Positions 43,998 through 54,445 of a stretch of 64,000 nt of DNA are shown in pieces. Under the pieces are notes generated by a model. It searched no databases. It was not told the DNA's origin and saw only the letters and a program-made list of their open reading frames with translations. Source of the stretch: Bacillus sp. ISL-34 (lineage in GTDB: Bacteria; Bacillota; Bacilli; Bacillales; DSM-1321); contig NZ_JAGGQJ010000013.1 in NCBI RefSeq assembly GCF_018613325.1, positions 62,001 through 126,000 on the forward strand, in the 5' to 3' direction. The stretch's first letter is position 1. Every line of letters begins with the position of its first letter. Made by a program: the position numbers and the translations under genes.

Positions 43998-45524
43998 TCA
44001 ACTTTCTGCAGTTTCCAGCTGAAGCCATTGATAGATGGTATCCATATCAATGTTTTCCTCCAAATGGGAAGCCAAGAGATTGTACGCTTCCTCCCTACGC
44101 TCCAAGTCGCTTTGAACGTTTTCCTTCACTTCTTCCAACCCCTTGTCCCGTCGAATTTGGTTAACTAGTAATCTAGTGAACAAGCGATTATGGAATATCC
44201 CATGAAGATATGTGCCCATTACCTTGTTGTCATTGGAAATGGCTCCATCCTCTCTTCCATCCTTCAATAAAAGAAAGGGCCTTACTTGTGACTTCAATGT
44301 CGTTCTGCCTAAATGTATTTCGAAACCATTAAGATTCATTTGACCTTCCATTATCCCGGCAGAAAGGACACCTTCCATTTGTACCGTTTTCTTTTCCGCT
44401 TGAAATATGGTTTCCACCGGGAGAAGCGAAAGCCCTTCCGCGTCCTCACCGTCACCCTCGACCGCATCGGGATCGAAAAGTTTAGTACCTAGCATTTGAA
44501 AACCGCCGCATATGCCGAATATCATCGTTCCTTGTTTCCGCAATTCATTGATGGCCCGATCCAAGCCCATACATTTCAACCACTCTAAATCTTCCATCGT
44601 GTTTTTTGTACCCGGCAAAATAAGCAGATCGGGATTACCTAACTCATGGACACTGCTTACCAGGCGGACACCTACTCCGGGTTCATCAAAAAAAGGATCC
44701 ACATCTGTAAAATTGGAGATCCGCGGAAATCTCAGGACGGCTACATCGATCGGAAACTCAGCCTTTTTAGGTTTTTTAAAACGTAAGGAAGAGAGGGCAA
44801 GTGAATCTTCCGCTTCAATATTCACGTCTATATATGGCAGCACCCCGAGAACCGGAATCCCGGTTTCCTTTTCCACCCATTCAATGCCATCGTCCAATAA
44901 TTCACGCATGCCACGAAATTTATTGATGATGATCCCCTTTACGCTATCGCGTTCGTCTTGATCCAATAAGGCAAGTGTCCCGATGATGGACGCAAATACT
45001 CCACCACGGTCAATATCGGCCACTAAAATGACAGCCGCATCCGTGAGTTTAGCCATTCGCATATTCGCTATATCCCGGTCCTTAAGGTTAATTTCAGCCG
45101 GACTTCCTGCCCCTTCGAGCACGATGATGTCATATTCTTCTTGAAGTTTTTCCACCGATTTTTGGATGATGGGCATGGCTTCCTGGACAAATTGGGACCG
45201 ATAGCTTTTTGCATTCATATCAAGAAAGTGCTTTCCGTGCACGATGACTTCCGAGACCATATCCTGCTTCGGTTTCAGTAATATCGGATTCATATCGGTC
45301 GTTGCCGTGATCCGTGCCGCTTCCGCCTGTACTCCCTGAGCCCGTCCGATTTCACCGCCATCCAAGGTTACATAAGAATTCAATGCCATGTTTTGTGATT
45401 TGAATGGGACGACATGTAATCCTTTATTGGAAAATACACGGCAAAATGCCGTACAAATCAAACTTTTCCCTACATCAGATGACGTCCCTTGTATCATGAT
45501 GGATCGTGCCTTCAATACGTTCAC
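43998..45524 (-). CDS. cbiP: Cobyric acid synthase CbiP
   Basis: CbiP amidates four carboxyl groups (b, d, e, g) of adenosylcobyrinic acid diamide using glutamine and ATP. The 508-aa protein has the N-terminal P-loop-like MIQGTSSDVGKSLI, LEGAGSPAEINLKDRD, and the C-terminal glutamine amidotransferase domain with the nucleophile in FGICGGFQMLG and the His in TYLHGIFHN. It lies 3 bp after the adenosyltransferase gene and is the last gene of the B12 operon seen here. Confidence 0.95.
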   Translation of the reverse strand: MNVLKARSIMIQGTSSDVGKSLICTAFCRVFSNKGLHVVPFKSQNMALNSYVTLDGGEIGRAQGVQAEAARITATTDMNPILLKPKQDMVSEVIVHGKHFLDMNAKSYRSQFVQEAMPIIQKSVEKLQEEYDIIVLEGAGSPAEINLKDRDIANMRMAKLTDAAVILVADIDRGGVFASIIGTLALLDQDERDSVKGIIINKFRGMRELLDDGIEWVEKETGIPVLGVLPYIDVNIEAEDSLALSSLRFKKPKKAEFPIDVAVLRFPRISNFTDVDPFFDEPGVGVRLVSSVHELGNPDLLILPGTKNTMEDLEWLKCMGLDRAINELRKQGTMIFGICGGFQMLGTKLFDPDAVEGDGEDAEGLSLLPVETIFQAEKKTVQMEGVLSAGIMEGQMNLNGFEIHLGRTTLKSQVRPFLLLKDGREDGAISNDNKVMGTYLHGIFHNRLFTRLLVNQIRRDKGLEEVKENVQSDLERREEAYNLLASHLEENIDMDTIYQWLQLETAES

Positions 45525-45527
45525 CCC

Positions 45528-46064
45528 CTAAAACTCTAATCCTTTGACAGCGCCGATGCCCTCATCATAATAATGCTTGGTCGCCTCAATCGATGAAACC
45601 AAATCCGCCATTTCCATGAGCTCTGGCTTGGCATCCCTGCCGGTAATGACTATATGCATATGAGCGGGACGATTTCGAATTGCGTCGATGACTTCAGCCA
45701 TTGGCAAGACATCTTCAATCGGGAATTTGGAGATCGCTAACGCATTGTTCAACTCATCCAAAACAAGTAAATCAATGTCCGGATCATTAAGTGCCAGTTT
45801 CGCCTTTTCCCAAGCTAACGATAATGCATTGCGATGCTCTTCTGGTGTTTTGGTCCATGTAAAACCAATACCTAACTGTTCCATTTCAACTCCTAATTTT
45901 CTCAAAGCCAATGCTTCCCCATATGTACGCTCTGGAGATTTTATGAACTGAAGGTATTTGACATTCATTCCTCTGCCGATTGCCCTTAAAGTCATCCCTA
46001 ATGAGGCAGTCGTCTTCCCTTTCCCGTTTCCCGTATAAATAAGCATTAATCCTCTGCGTGCCAC
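45528..46064 (-). CDS. btuR: Cob(I)yrinic acid a,c-diamide adenosyltransferase (BtuR/CobO type)
   Basis: This enzyme transfers the adenosyl group from ATP to the cobalt of corrinoids. The 178-aa protein has the inverted P-loop LIYTGNGKGKTTASLGMTLR at the N-terminus, the region LLVLDELNNALAI (Walker-B-like), and the DLVSSIEATKHYYDEGIGA end typical of CobO. The GTG start at 46062-46064 has AGGTG 6 nt upstream. In the B. megaterium cobI operon btuR follows cbiY, as here. Confidence 0.94.
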   Translation of the reverse strand: MARRGLMLIYTGNGKGKTTASLGMTLRAIGRGMNVKYLQFIKSPERTYGEALALRKLGVEMEQLGIGFTWTKTPEEHRNALSLAWEKAKLALNDPDIDLLVLDELNNALAISKFPIEDVLPMAEVIDAIRNRPAHMHIVITGRDAKPELMEMADLVSSIEATKHYYDEGIGAVKGLEF

Positions 46065-46078
46065 TCACTCACCTACCT

Positions 46079-46642
46079 TCATAGCCAAACTGTTTTATCT
46101 ATGTATGAAGTCCTTTTAGTAGCAGGAACCGGTTGATCGCCTTTAGGGTATCCGACAAAAATGGTGCCGATCACTTTTTTGTTTTCCGGTGAACCGATAA
46201 ATTCGTGCAGGCGTTCATCCCTGACAAGACCCACTCCTCTAGTGCGCCAAACGAATCCAAGACCAAGTTCTTTTGCGGCAAGCCACATCGAATGGACGGC
46301 ACAACAAGAAGCGAATACATTGTCTTCGGATGAATCCGGATCGTCAGGTATAATATCAGAAGTCACGACAATGATCAGCGGTGTTGTCTTTACAACTTCC
46401 AGTGAACTGTCAATCAATTTTGGTTTTGTTGGGAAGCGTTCATGTAAATACCTTTCTGCCAATCTTTCATAACGGTGCTTCGCTTCTCCCTTGATTACAT
46501 AAAAACTCCAAGGTTCACGCATTCGGTCGTTAGGGGCATAGGTAGCCGCTTCCAATAGCTGCCTGATTTTTTCGTCTTCCACTTCTTTTTCTTCGTAATT
46601 CCTTATTGCCCGGCGTTCCTTCAATTCTTGAATGATGGACAT
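46079..46642 (-). CDS. cbiY: Nitroreductase-family protein of B12 operon (CbiY)
   Basis: This 187-aa flavin-binding nitroreductase-like protein has the N-terminal motif ERRAIRNYEEKEVEDEKIRQ and the FMN-binding YAPNDRMREPWSFYVIKG. The order cobA-cbiY-btuR is the same as in the B. megaterium cobI operon, where cbiY is of unknown function. It could be related to the BluB enzyme, which makes the lower ligand DMB from FMN, but the BluB-specific residues cannot be checked by eye. It overlaps the SUMT gene by 22 bp. Confidence 0.85.
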   Translation of the reverse strand: MSIIQELKERRAIRNYEEKEVEDEKIRQLLEAATYAPNDRMREPWSFYVIKGEAKHRYERLAERYLHERFPTKPKLIDSSLEVVKTTPLIIVVTSDIIPDDPDSSEDNVFASCCAVHSMWLAAKELGLGFVWRTRGVGLVRDERLHEFIGSPENKKVIGTIFVGYPKGDQPVPATKRTSYIDKTVWL

Positions 46643-47430
46643 TCCGACTCATTCCCTTCCTTAATGGAATCTGATTCAATCACTCTTTCAAACCATTGGA
46701 TTTTTTCTCTTAATTGGACGACATCCCCTACTAGAAAGATAGAAGGATTTTGAATTTCTTCTTTTATAGCCTTCAAAGAAATCGAACTCAAAGTACCGGT
46801 AATCGTCCTTTGTTCATTTGTGGTGCCCCATTCAATGACAGCCACTGGCGTTTTACCGTCCCTGCCATGCTCCATCAATTTTTCACAGATGAACGGCATA
46901 TTACCTATTCCCATATAAAAGGCGATGGTATCGATGCCTTGAGCCAATGCCTGCCAATTCAGGTTATCCTGCCCCTTGTAATCACGGCCATGGCCTGTCA
47001 CAATGGCATAACTTGAGGCATGATCACGGTGGGTTACCGGGATGCCCGCATAAGCCGGTGCTGCGATTCCCGCTGTGATTCCCGGGACGATATCATATTC
47101 AATCCCGTTAGCAGCCAGTATCTCCGCTTCCTCACCGCCCCGACCAAAGACAAATGGATCTCCACCCTTCAGACGGGTGACGTTTTTCCCCTGTAAGGCT
47201 TTTTCCACTAAAAGTTCATGTATTTCATTTTGAATGAGATGATGTTTCCCTGGTGATTTCCCGCAATACACCAGTTCTGCACCTTCTTTTGCATAGTTTA
47301 ATAGTTCTGGATTGACAAGCCTGTCATATGCAATGACATCCGCCTTTTGGATACATTCCAGTCCATATACCGTAATCAGTTTCGGATCTCCGGGACCCGC
47401 ACCGACCAGATGAACTTTTCCCGGTTTCAT
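46621..47430 (-). CDS. cobA: Uroporphyrinogen-III C-methyltransferase (SUMT)
   Basis: SUMT adds two methyl groups to uroporphyrinogen III, giving precorrin-2, the branch point to B12 and siroheme. The 269-aa protein has GKVHLVGAGPGDPKLITVYG, LKGGDPFVFGRGGEE (SAM loop), ITAGIAAPAYAGIPVTHR and ATGHGRDYKG-like motifs (VTGHGRDYKG). This is the cysG-A-type single-domain form. It follows cbiA by 37 bp. Confidence 0.95.
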   Translation of the reverse strand: MKPGKVHLVGAGPGDPKLITVYGLECIQKADVIAYDRLVNPELLNYAKEGAELVYCGKSPGKHHLIQNEIHELLVEKALQGKNVTRLKGGDPFVFGRGGEEAEILAANGIEYDIVPGITAGIAAPAYAGIPVTHRDHASSYAIVTGHGRDYKGQDNLNWQALAQGIDTIAFYMGIGNMPFICEKLMEHGRDGKTPVAVIEWGTTNEQRTITGTLSSISLKAIKEEIQNPSIFLVGDVVQLREKIQWFERVIESDSIKEGNESECPSFKN

Positions 47431-47467
47431 GCTCGCGCCTCCTCTTAATCTTCAAAAAATACTTTTC

Positions 47468-48859
47468 CTAGTTGATAGTTTCTTGGGCAGATCTGTTTTT
47501 TTGTTTTAAGCAAGCATCGATCCAGTTCTTTGCAAGTGTTGGATTGGAAGCAAAATGAAAGTGAGTATACCCAGCAACAAGGTTACCTAATACACACCCC
47601 TCTTGTTTCGAACCGAATCTGCCTTTGGCTTCATAAGCATGTGTGAGTTCATCATCCGCTTCAAATGTCGAGTAGTGGAATTCATGACCTTTTGCCTGCT
47701 CCATTTCATTGATCAAAAAATTGCCTGGAGTTCCTGTAATTTCACGATACCCAAGTGCTGCAAGCTTTTTCTGCATTTTAATCCTGCCCGGTATCATTCC
47801 TGCCATCTGATGCGTTTCTCCGGAAGTTGTTTCAATCGATTTGCTCAAAAACATGAAACCGCCACATTCCGCTAAAGTCGGCATTCCCTTTTCAATGGAG
47901 CTTCTGATGGATCTGATAGCACCCACATTACCGGAAAGTTCAGCTGCAAATTCCTCAGGAAAACCGCCTCCAAGGTATAAACCATCAGCATCCAATGGAA
48001 CTTCTTCCCCTTTTAATGGAGAAAAATACTTGATGTTCGCCCCAAATGCTTCAAGTAACTCAAGGTTTTCCTGATAATAAAAATTGAAGGCTGCATCTTT
48101 TGCGACGGCAATGCACACGTCCTTTTCGTTTTGGGCTTGAAATATATTTGAGTTTCCACTGGAAACGGAGCTAGTCTTGGACAAACGGTACAACTGATCG
48201 ATATCGATCGTTTCCATGACTAATTGTGCAAGCTTATCGAAAAACGGATTTAGTTCCCCGCGTTCAATAGCAGGAATTAAACCCAAATGACGGCTAGGAA
48301 TATCAATATCCATTTCCCGCTTCATATAACCCAGCACCGGTACATCGCATTCTTGCTCAATGGCTGATTTGACAATTTTGTAATGACCTGCACTTCCCAC
48401 TTGATTGGCAATGACACCAATGATGTTCGGACCGGTCGAAAAGTCCTGAAATCCTTTTACGATGGCAGCTGCACTCCGGGCCATGCTGGCACAGTTGACT
48501 ACCAACAGGACAGGGCTTTCCGTGATGATGCTGATTTCAGCCGTCGATCCTGTATTGGCTAAAGGACTTTTGCCATCGAAAAAGCCCATGACTCCTTCGA
48601 TGATCGATATATCGGCTCCGGTACCTGCTTTGTTAAGAATTTCTCGGACTGTGTCATGTTCAAACATCCAACTGTCAAGATTGCGTGAAATCCGTCCTGT
48701 AACTGCGGTATGATAAGTAGGATCAATATAGTCAGGACCACATTTGAACCCTTGAACAATATAGCCTTTCTTTTGGAGGGCTGCCATGATTCCGATGGTC
48801 AATGTCGTTTTACCGACACCGCTTCCGGTACCCGCAATTACCAATCTTCTATCGTTCAT
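47468..48859 (-). CDS. cbiA: Cobyrinic acid a,c-diamide synthase CbiA
   Basis: CbiA amidates the a and c side chains of cobyrinic acid with glutamine and ATP. The 463-aa protein has IAGTGSGVGKTTLTIGIM at the N-terminus, EGVMGFFDGKS, and the amidotransferase nucleophile in LAECGGFMFLSKS, with the His in GYTHFHFASNP. I chose the ATG at 48859 (AAGGAGGGAG upstream), not the frame 12 codons longer. It lies 16 bp after cbiG. Confidence 0.95.
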   Translation of the reverse strand: MNDRRLVIAGTGSGVGKTTLTIGIMAALQKKGYIVQGFKCGPDYIDPTYHTAVTGRISRNLDSWMFEHDTVREILNKAGTGADISIIEGVMGFFDGKSPLANTGSTAEISIITESPVLLVVNCASMARSAAAIVKGFQDFSTGPNIIGVIANQVGSAGHYKIVKSAIEQECDVPVLGYMKREMDIDIPSRHLGLIPAIERGELNPFFDKLAQLVMETIDIDQLYRLSKTSSVSSGNSNIFQAQNEKDVCIAVAKDAAFNFYYQENLELLEAFGANIKYFSPLKGEEVPLDADGLYLGGGFPEEFAAELSGNVGAIRSIRSSIEKGMPTLAECGGFMFLSKSIETTSGETHQMAGMIPGRIKMQKKLAALGYREITGTPGNFLINEMEQAKGHEFHYSTFEADDELTHAYEAKGRFGSKQEGCVLGNLVAGYTHFHFASNPTLAKNWIDACLKQKNRSAQETIN

Positions 48860-48875
48860 ATTTGTTTCTCCCTCC

Positions 48876-50000
48876 TTAAAAAGGAATGATCCCAACTGAT
48901 ATGGTTACGTTCCCCGATTTTTTCTTAACCAGCTCCAATTGTTCAGCTTTAGTATAAATCCTCACAGCCGGTTCACTCACACCATAAGCACCCGTGTATT
49001 TAAATACTGTATCTGATGGCGCTTCGATTTTGGCTTGATTAAGCTCTTCCGGTTCATAATGCACGAATTGCCAGCCATATTTTTCAACAACTTCAATCAA
49101 ACCGACTTCGTCTTTCTTTAAGGAAATTGTACAGATCGCTTTAACGCTTTTTAAGGAAAATGATAAATCGGCTAGTGTTTCTGCAATCACCTGTTCAATT
49201 TCAGCAGCCGCCGTTCCCCTATTGCACCCGATACCGAGAGCAATGACCTTCGGACGATATAAGATCCCATTTTCCAGGATCCTCTTTTCCGACTGGTTAA
49301 GCATGCGGTGAGTCACGACCAGAGCTGCTTGCGGCTTTGCTTGAAGTGCTTCTTCAATGGATGGGTATACGATAATTCGTTCAGGTAATGCCGTTTCATA
49401 AGGCCACCAGTTCCGTTCACCTGACTCCTGTACAACGGCAACATGCTCTTCATTTACAACGGACGCACTTACTGGCGTCAATTTTTCTGCAGAATCCCAA
49501 ATCCAGCCGAAGCGCTGGCCGAATAAGTCGACAGGAATCGTTTTTTGTACATCCGAAGCCGTGGTGATTATAGCTCTTGCATCAAGGGCTGCAGCAACTT
49601 CCTTAGTCAGTTCATTTGCCCCTCCCAGATGCCCTGAAAGTACACTGATAACATTTTCCCCTTTATCATCAATGACCACGACACCTGGATCCGTTTTCTT
49701 ATCCTTCAAAATTGGTGCAATCATCCTCACTACTGCCCCGAGTGAAATAATTAATATGATTCCTTTATATTCCTTGAATAAAGCTGGCAATAGCATCCGG
49801 ACACTGCCCGAAAAAAGCTGGATCTGTTTATGCTCTTCGTCCCCTTTTTCAAACTTGCTCATGTAATATAGATCGGAATTCGAAAAAACGGTATGTAATT
49901 TTCGTGCCAGCTCGACACCATGCTTTGTAATCGCTACGATCGCATAAGTATGGGACCGTTTAATGGGAGCAAGTTCCGCTTCTTTCAATTCAATGATCAT
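48876..50000 (-). CDS. cbiG: Cobalt-precorrin-5A hydrolase CbiG
   Basis: CbiG opens the delta-lactone ring of cobalt-precorrin-5A, releasing the C20 fragment as acetaldehyde. The 374-aa protein has the N-terminal domain with ISLGAVVRMIAPILKDKKTDP, VLSGHLGGANELTKEVA, and the C-terminal domain motif ALGIGCNRGTAAAEIEQVI. It overlaps the cbiF stop by 4 bp (ATGA). Confidence 0.94.
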   Translation of the reverse strand: MIIELKEAELAPIKRSHTYAIVAITKHGVELARKLHTVFSNSDLYYMSKFEKGDEEHKQIQLFSGSVRMLLPALFKEYKGIILIISLGAVVRMIAPILKDKKTDPGVVVIDDKGENVISVLSGHLGGANELTKEVAAALDARAIITTASDVQKTIPVDLFGQRFGWIWDSAEKLTPVSASVVNEEHVAVVQESGERNWWPYETALPERIIVYPSIEEALQAKPQAALVVTHRMLNQSEKRILENGILYRPKVIALGIGCNRGTAAAEIEQVIAETLADLSFSLKSVKAICTISLKKDEVGLIEVVEKYGWQFVHYEPEELNQAKIEAPSDTVFKYTGAYGVSEPAVRIYTKAEQLELVKKKSGNVTISVGIIPF

Positions 50001-50773
50001 GGTTTAACACCTTTTCTGAAACCGTGGGTAAAACTCGCATCATATAGTTTGGAACGGTATTCATCTTTATCATGGATGGTAGGGTCTAACGCCCATCCAG
50101 CCAAAATCATCGCATGCTTGCGGATACCATTTTGACGCATATCGTCATCTAAGTTCACTAACGTGGTACGGACGATTTTTTGGTCCGGCCATGTTGCCCG
50201 TTGTATGACTGCGACCGGTGTATCATCCTTCCAACCGGCTTCCTGGAGTTCTTTAACGATTTTTTTAGTCAAGGTCGCACTCAAGAAAAGGGCAATCGTA
50301 CAATGATGACTTGCCAAATCACGTAACTTCTCAAACTCCGGAACAGGCGTACGTCCTTCAGCCCTCGTTAATATGAGTGTCTGGGTTAAATCAGGGATGG
50401 TCAGCTCTGCTCCTATTGCCGCTGCCGAGGCGAATACCGAACTTACGCCAGGGATCACCTCATAACCAATACCCTCTTTCTTCAATAGGACAATTTGTTC
50501 CATGATTGCGCCGTACATGGCAGGATCTCCTGTATGGATTCTGGCAACCATCTTTCCTTCTTTAACGCGATCAACCATAATGCCAACTATTTCTTCCAAA
50601 TGCATTCCAGCCGTTTTCAGCACCTCGGCATCTGGTTTTGACTTAGCAATCAATTCTTCATTCACTAATGAATCCGTATATAAAATCACATCAGCCGTTT
50701 GGAGAATGTTCAATCCTTTTACAGTAATCAAATCCGGGTCACCCGGGCCGGCACCTACAATATATATCTTCAT
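49997..50773 (-). CDS. cbiF: Cobalt-precorrin-4 C11-methyltransferase CbiF
   Basis: CbiF methylates C-11 of cobalt-precorrin-4 from SAM. The 258-aa protein has IYIVGAGPGDPDLITVKG at the start, VARIHTGDPAMYGAIMEQ, and GVSSVFASAAAIGAELT with the RAEGRTPVPEFE segment usual for CbiF/CobM. It overlaps cbiL by 4 bp. The B. megaterium CbiF structure is the family reference. Confidence 0.95.
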   Translation of the reverse strand: MKIYIVGAGPGDPDLITVKGLNILQTADVILYTDSLVNEELIAKSKPDAEVLKTAGMHLEEIVGIMVDRVKEGKMVARIHTGDPAMYGAIMEQIVLLKKEGIGYEVIPGVSSVFASAAAIGAELTIPDLTQTLILTRAEGRTPVPEFEKLRDLASHHCTIALFLSATLTKKIVKELQEAGWKDDTPVAVIQRATWPDQKIVRTTLVNLDDDMRQNGIRKHAMILAGWALDPTIHDKDEYRSKLYDASFTHGFRKGVKP

Positions 50774-51477
50774 TTTCTCACCACCATCAATGTTAAGTAC
50801 TCTAGTTCAAGTCCTTCCAATTCACTTACTTTCCAAATCACTTCTTCATCGGAAGTGACTTTGGTTACGACCGAGGCCTTTTCGAGCAAGTCCAAATCTT
50901 TTAAAACGGTAATCATTAAATCGATGACCTTTGCCACCTTGATGAACACCACGGCATCATGATCTTCGATCGCCTTCTTCATTGCTTCATAATCATCCCT
51001 AGCAGGAACTATCGCAACATGATCATCACCATCAGCCAAAGCGATGCCCAGCCTTGACGCTGATCCATTAAACGAAGAAATGCCCGGGACTGTCTTGATT
51101 TCGACTTCGGGATGCAACTCCTGCATCAATTTCATCATATGTATGAACGTACTATATAAAAGCGGATCGCCTTCCGTAACGAAAGCAACATCTTTTCCTT
51201 CATTTAATTTTTGCCAAACTTTTTCAACCGTTCCGTTCCATTCCCGATCCAAAATCGCTTGATCTTTCGTCATCGGAAAAACAAGGCCAAGCATATCCTT
51301 CTCTTCAGGACGAATGTAAACTTCAACTATGCGATGGGCGTAGCTTTTACTCCCTTTTCTTTTTTTGGGATACGCAATGACCGGAGATTCCTGAATCACG
51401 CGAAATGCCTTTACTGTAATAAGCTCTGGATCGCCCGGGCCCACGCCAAGGCCATATAATGTACCAAGATTACTCAT
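50770..51477 (-). CDS. cbiL: Cobalt-factor II C20-methyltransferase CbiL
   Basis: CbiL adds the C-20 methyl group to cobalt-factor II. The 235-aa protein shows [47 protein letters not shown] and [19 protein letters not shown], the SAM-binding and substrate loops of this subfamily. It overlaps the cbiET stop by 8 bp. All genes here use the cobalt-early (anaerobic) route. Confidence 0.95.
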   Translation of the reverse strand: MSNLGTLYGLGVGPGDPELITVKAFRVIQESPVIAYPKKRKGSKSYAHRIVEVYIRPEEKDMLGLVFPMTKDQAILDREWNGTVEKVWQKLNEGKDVAFVTEGDPLLYSTFIHMMKLMQELHPEVEIKTVPGISSFNGSASRLGIALADGDDHVAIVPARDDYEAMKKAIEDHDAVVFIKVAKVIDLMITVLKDLDLLEKASVVTKVTSDEEVIWKVSELEGLELEYLTLMVVRK

Positions 51478-52690
51478 TCATGTCTTCCTTTCGTTGTGCA
51501 GTAATGATATAAACCGGATTAAGCGGAACAAATCTGTTCATTCCCAATATTGGCTTACTTCTGGAGATTTGCGCATGCATGATGGAAGTGTGAAAACCAG
51601 CTTCCGCAAATGCCTCATTAGCCCGGTAAAGATTTTCAATCGTTGCAGCATTCAGAACGATCCTGCCGCCTTCTTTAAGACGTTTGCAGCATGTATTGAT
51701 TAGCTCTGACATTTCTCCGCCAGTCCCGCCAATGAAGATCGCATCAGGATCAGGAAAATTTTCCAATCCCTGCGGGGCTTTACCATGAATAGCCGTAATA
51801 TCGGTACGGAATTTACGTTGGTTTTGATTACAGTTCTCTAAATCAGGCTCATTTTTTTCAATCGCGAAAATTTGACCTTCGGATGCAAGCTTGGCCGCTT
51901 CAATTGCCATTGAGCCCGTACACGTCCCAACATCCCAAACGATGCTGTTTTTCGTGAGCTTCAACGCATGCAGGCTTAATACCCGAATTTCCTTTTTGGT
52001 TATGAGTCCTTTATCCGGCTTCCGCTGCGAAAATTCTTCATCTTCTATCCCCAAGGACCAGCTTGGACCTTCCGATTTTCTTTTCAAAATGACGACATTC
52101 AACGGGGAGAATTCCCGCTCCATCATTTCATCAAGTTCATACCAGCCAAAGTCTTCGGTTTCTCCTTGAAGATTTTCAGCCACAAATGCCCGGTATTCAG
52201 TCATTCCAAATGAAAGGAGATATTTAGCCAGTTGATTGGGACTATTTTCGCTGTCTGTAAGCAAGGCAACTTTCGCTTTCCCATCAATCCTTTGGGCCAG
52301 CCCTTTCATACTGCGGCCATGAATACTTACTAGGAAGGCATCTTGCCAGCTTTCCCCCATTTTTGCAAAAGCAAGCTGAATTGAACTGAAATACGGGTAA
52401 ACCTCCATGTTGATTTTGCTGGAAAGGTAGCCTCCCATTCCATAAAACATTGGGTCACCGGAAGCTAAAACAACTGTTGGACGAATTTCATCCTGCAGTT
52501 GTTCCACCACCTTTTTCAAACCGCCCTTTATGACAATCTTCTTGCCAGAATAGTTCGGAAAGAAGGATAGGACCCGTTCACCTCCGACCAGCACTTCACT
52601 TTCTTCTATCCATTGGGCATATTGGGGCAGTAAGCTTTCCTGACCGTTATCCCCTATCCCGATTAATTTAATCGATTGACTCAATTCCAA
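51470..52690 (-). CDS. cbiET: Fused precorrin-6Y C5,15-methyltransferase/C12-decarboxylase CbiET
   Basis: This is a fusion of CbiE (C-5 methyltransferase, residues about 1-205) and CbiT (C-15 methylation with loss of the C-12 carboxyl, residues about 225-400), like aerobic CobL. Seen are [15 protein letters not shown] and [15 protein letters not shown] for CbiE, and the Rossmann SAM motif [18 protein letters not shown] for CbiT. The frame starts with TTG and overlaps cbiD by 23 bp; a TTG two codons downstream is also possible. The same fusion occurs in B. megaterium. Confidence 0.94.
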   Translation of the reverse strand: MELSQSIKLIGIGDNGQESLLPQYAQWIEESEVLVGGERVLSFFPNYSGKKIVIKGGLKKVVEQLQDEIRPTVVLASGDPMFYGMGGYLSSKINMEVYPYFSSIQLAFAKMGESWQDAFLVSIHGRSMKGLAQRIDGKAKVALLTDSENSPNQLAKYLLSFGMTEYRAFVAENLQGETEDFGWYELDEMMEREFSPLNVVILKRKSEGPSWSLGIEDEEFSQRKPDKGLITKKEIRVLSLHALKLTKNSIVWDVGTCTGSMAIEAAKLASEGQIFAIEKNEPDLENCNQNQRKFRTDITAIHGKAPQGLENFPDPDAIFIGGTGGEMSELINTCCKRLKEGGRIVLNAATIENLYRANEAFAEAGFHTSIMHAQISRSKPILGMNRFVPLNPVYIITAQRKEDMNE

Positions 52691-53780
52691 CAGCCCTTCC
52701 CAATAATTGTCCTTTCAACGAATAAATCGCCGTTTCCATTTCAATGCCGCCCTTCACTTGCTTTATGGCAGAGTGACAGCAGGATTCACATAGTTTATTA
52801 AAAAAATCAAAATTATTAATAGCTGACATCATGTCCCCGACTTGTGACGCAGTGTTTGCATTCTTGATTTCAAGAACAAGATCATCATCAGCTCCGACGC
52901 TTTGGGCTATTTCGGATAGAAAACCGAAGTCGACCGGGGCACTTTTTGAATGCACCATCATCACACCTTGGGCCACTTTGGAAAATTTACCCATCATGCC
53001 GACCAGTGATACCTTTTTAATTCCCTGCCTCTTACATTGCTTAAGTGAGAAGCCTACAAAGTCACCCATTTCTATAAAGGCTTCCTCAGGTAAATCCTGG
53101 AGAAGGCCCATCGCATACTTTTCACTGCGCCCGCCAGTCGTTAAGACAAGATGCTCGCACCCGCTCGCTTTGGCGACACTGATAGCCTGGACGATACTTG
53201 CCATATAGGCGGAACTGGAAAAAGGGACGACAGTGCCCCTTGTTCCCAAAATGGAAATGCCTCCTACAATCCCCAAACGGCCATTTAATGTTTTTTTCGC
53301 TATTTCTTCACCTGCGGGCACGGAGATGACGACTTTCACTCCTCTATTGATCTTAAATTCTTCCAATGTTTGCTGCACAGTGGTTAAAATCATTTTGCGC
53401 GGTACAGGATTAATCGCCGCTTCTCCTACAGGAACGGGAAGCCCGGGTTTGGTCACACGACCAACTCCGGTCCCTCCATCCAGGATAATCCCAGGTGCAT
53501 CCGACCAGCTGACAGTAGAGATAATATGTGCCAGATGGGTGGCATCGGGATCATCTCCGGCATCTTTGATCGTTTCAGCACTAACCGCATTTTCCGATAT
53601 ATCATATTTCTCAATAGTGAAAGTGGCATCCCGGCCGATTGGCAAGGAAATCGTTGCCTCCTCAAGTGCATCCCCCGTGATCAATGCGGTCAATGCCGCT
53701 TTGGTCACGGCAGTCGAACATGCCCCCGTCGTATACCCATGACGCATTTGTGAGGGGTCTTTTTTTACTTTCTTTTCCAT
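52668..53780 (-). CDS. cbiD: Cobalt-precorrin-5B C1-methyltransferase CbiD
   Basis: CbiD methylates C-1 of the corrin ring in the anaerobic pathway. The 370-aa protein has the family start [40 protein letters not shown], and the glycine-rich [16 protein letters not shown]. The C-terminal region is Cys/His-containing ([12 protein letters not shown]). It follows cbiC by 5 bp. Confidence 0.96.
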   Translation of the reverse strand: MEKKVKKDPSQMRHGYTTGACSTAVTKAALTALITGDALEEATISLPIGRDATFTIEKYDISENAVSAETIKDAGDDPDATHLAHIISTVSWSDAPGIILDGGTGVGRVTKPGLPVPVGEAAINPVPRKMILTTVQQTLEEFKINRGVKVVISVPAGEEIAKKTLNGRLGIVGGISILGTRGTVVPFSSSAYMASIVQAISVAKASGCEHLVLTTGGRSEKYAMGLLQDLPEEAFIEMGDFVGFSLKQCKRQGIKKVSLVGMMGKFSKVAQGVMMVHSKSAPVDFGFLSEIAQSVGADDDLVLEIKNANTASQVGDMMSAINNFDFFNKLCESCCHSAIKQVKGGIEMETAIYSLKGQLLGRAVGIESID

Positions 53781-53785
53781 GTTTT

Positions 53786-54433
53786 TTAACTATCAGCTAA
53801 AAGGGAAATCGCGTTCAATGCTGCAACAGTGACAGTACTTCCACCTTTTCGGCCAATATTCGTAATGAATGGAACTTCTGTGATCTTAGCGAGTTCCTCT
53901 TTCGATTCCGCTGCAGAAACAAACCCAACAGGCATTCCAATGATTAAGTCCGGTTTTGCAATCCCTTCTTTAATAAGGCGAATGAGCTCAAGTAAAGCTG
54001 TAGGTGCATTGCCAATGGCATAAATGCCCCCTTCATTTTCCTTTACGGCTTTTTGCATCGAAATGATCGCCCTTGTCGTATTCAAACGTTTTGCCTCGAC
54101 CATCACATCTGGATCTGAGATATAGCAATGAACGTCCCCGCCATGTTTTTGAAATCTTTTTTTGCCTGTTCCGCTCTCTATCATTTGCACATCCGCAATG
54201 ACATGTCTGCCTTTGCGAATGGCTTCCACACCAGCTTGAATGGCATTTGGATGGATGATGACACTTCTTCCCAATTCAAAATCCGCTGAAGCATGAATGA
54301 CCCGGCGGACGATCTTCCATTCATCTTCAGAAAAATCATGATTGCCCATTTCTTCTGCTATGATCGAAAAGCTATAATCATATATTTTGTCAGGGTCTAC
54401 CGTTAGTGGTTTAAAATCCGTTTTAAAATCCAT
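53786..54433 (-). CDS. cbiC: Cobalt-precorrin-8 methylmutase CbiC
   Basis: CbiC moves the C-11 methyl to C-12, giving cobyrinate. The 215-aa protein has the histidine-containing RRVIHASADFELG with the catalytic His, the DVQMIESGTGKKRF motif and GMPVGFVSAAESKEEL near the C-terminus. The gene lies 12 bp after cbiJ. Confidence 0.95.
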   Translation of the reverse strand: MDFKTDFKPLTVDPDKIYDYSFSIIAEEMGNHDFSEDEWKIVRRVIHASADFELGRSVIIHPNAIQAGVEAIRKGRHVIADVQMIESGTGKKRFQKHGGDVHCYISDPDVMVEAKRLNTTRAIISMQKAVKENEGGIYAIGNAPTALLELIRLIKEGIAKPDLIIGMPVGFVSAAESKEELAKITEVPFITNIGRKGGSTVTVAALNAISLLADS

Positions 54434-54445
54434 CTTGCATTCCTC

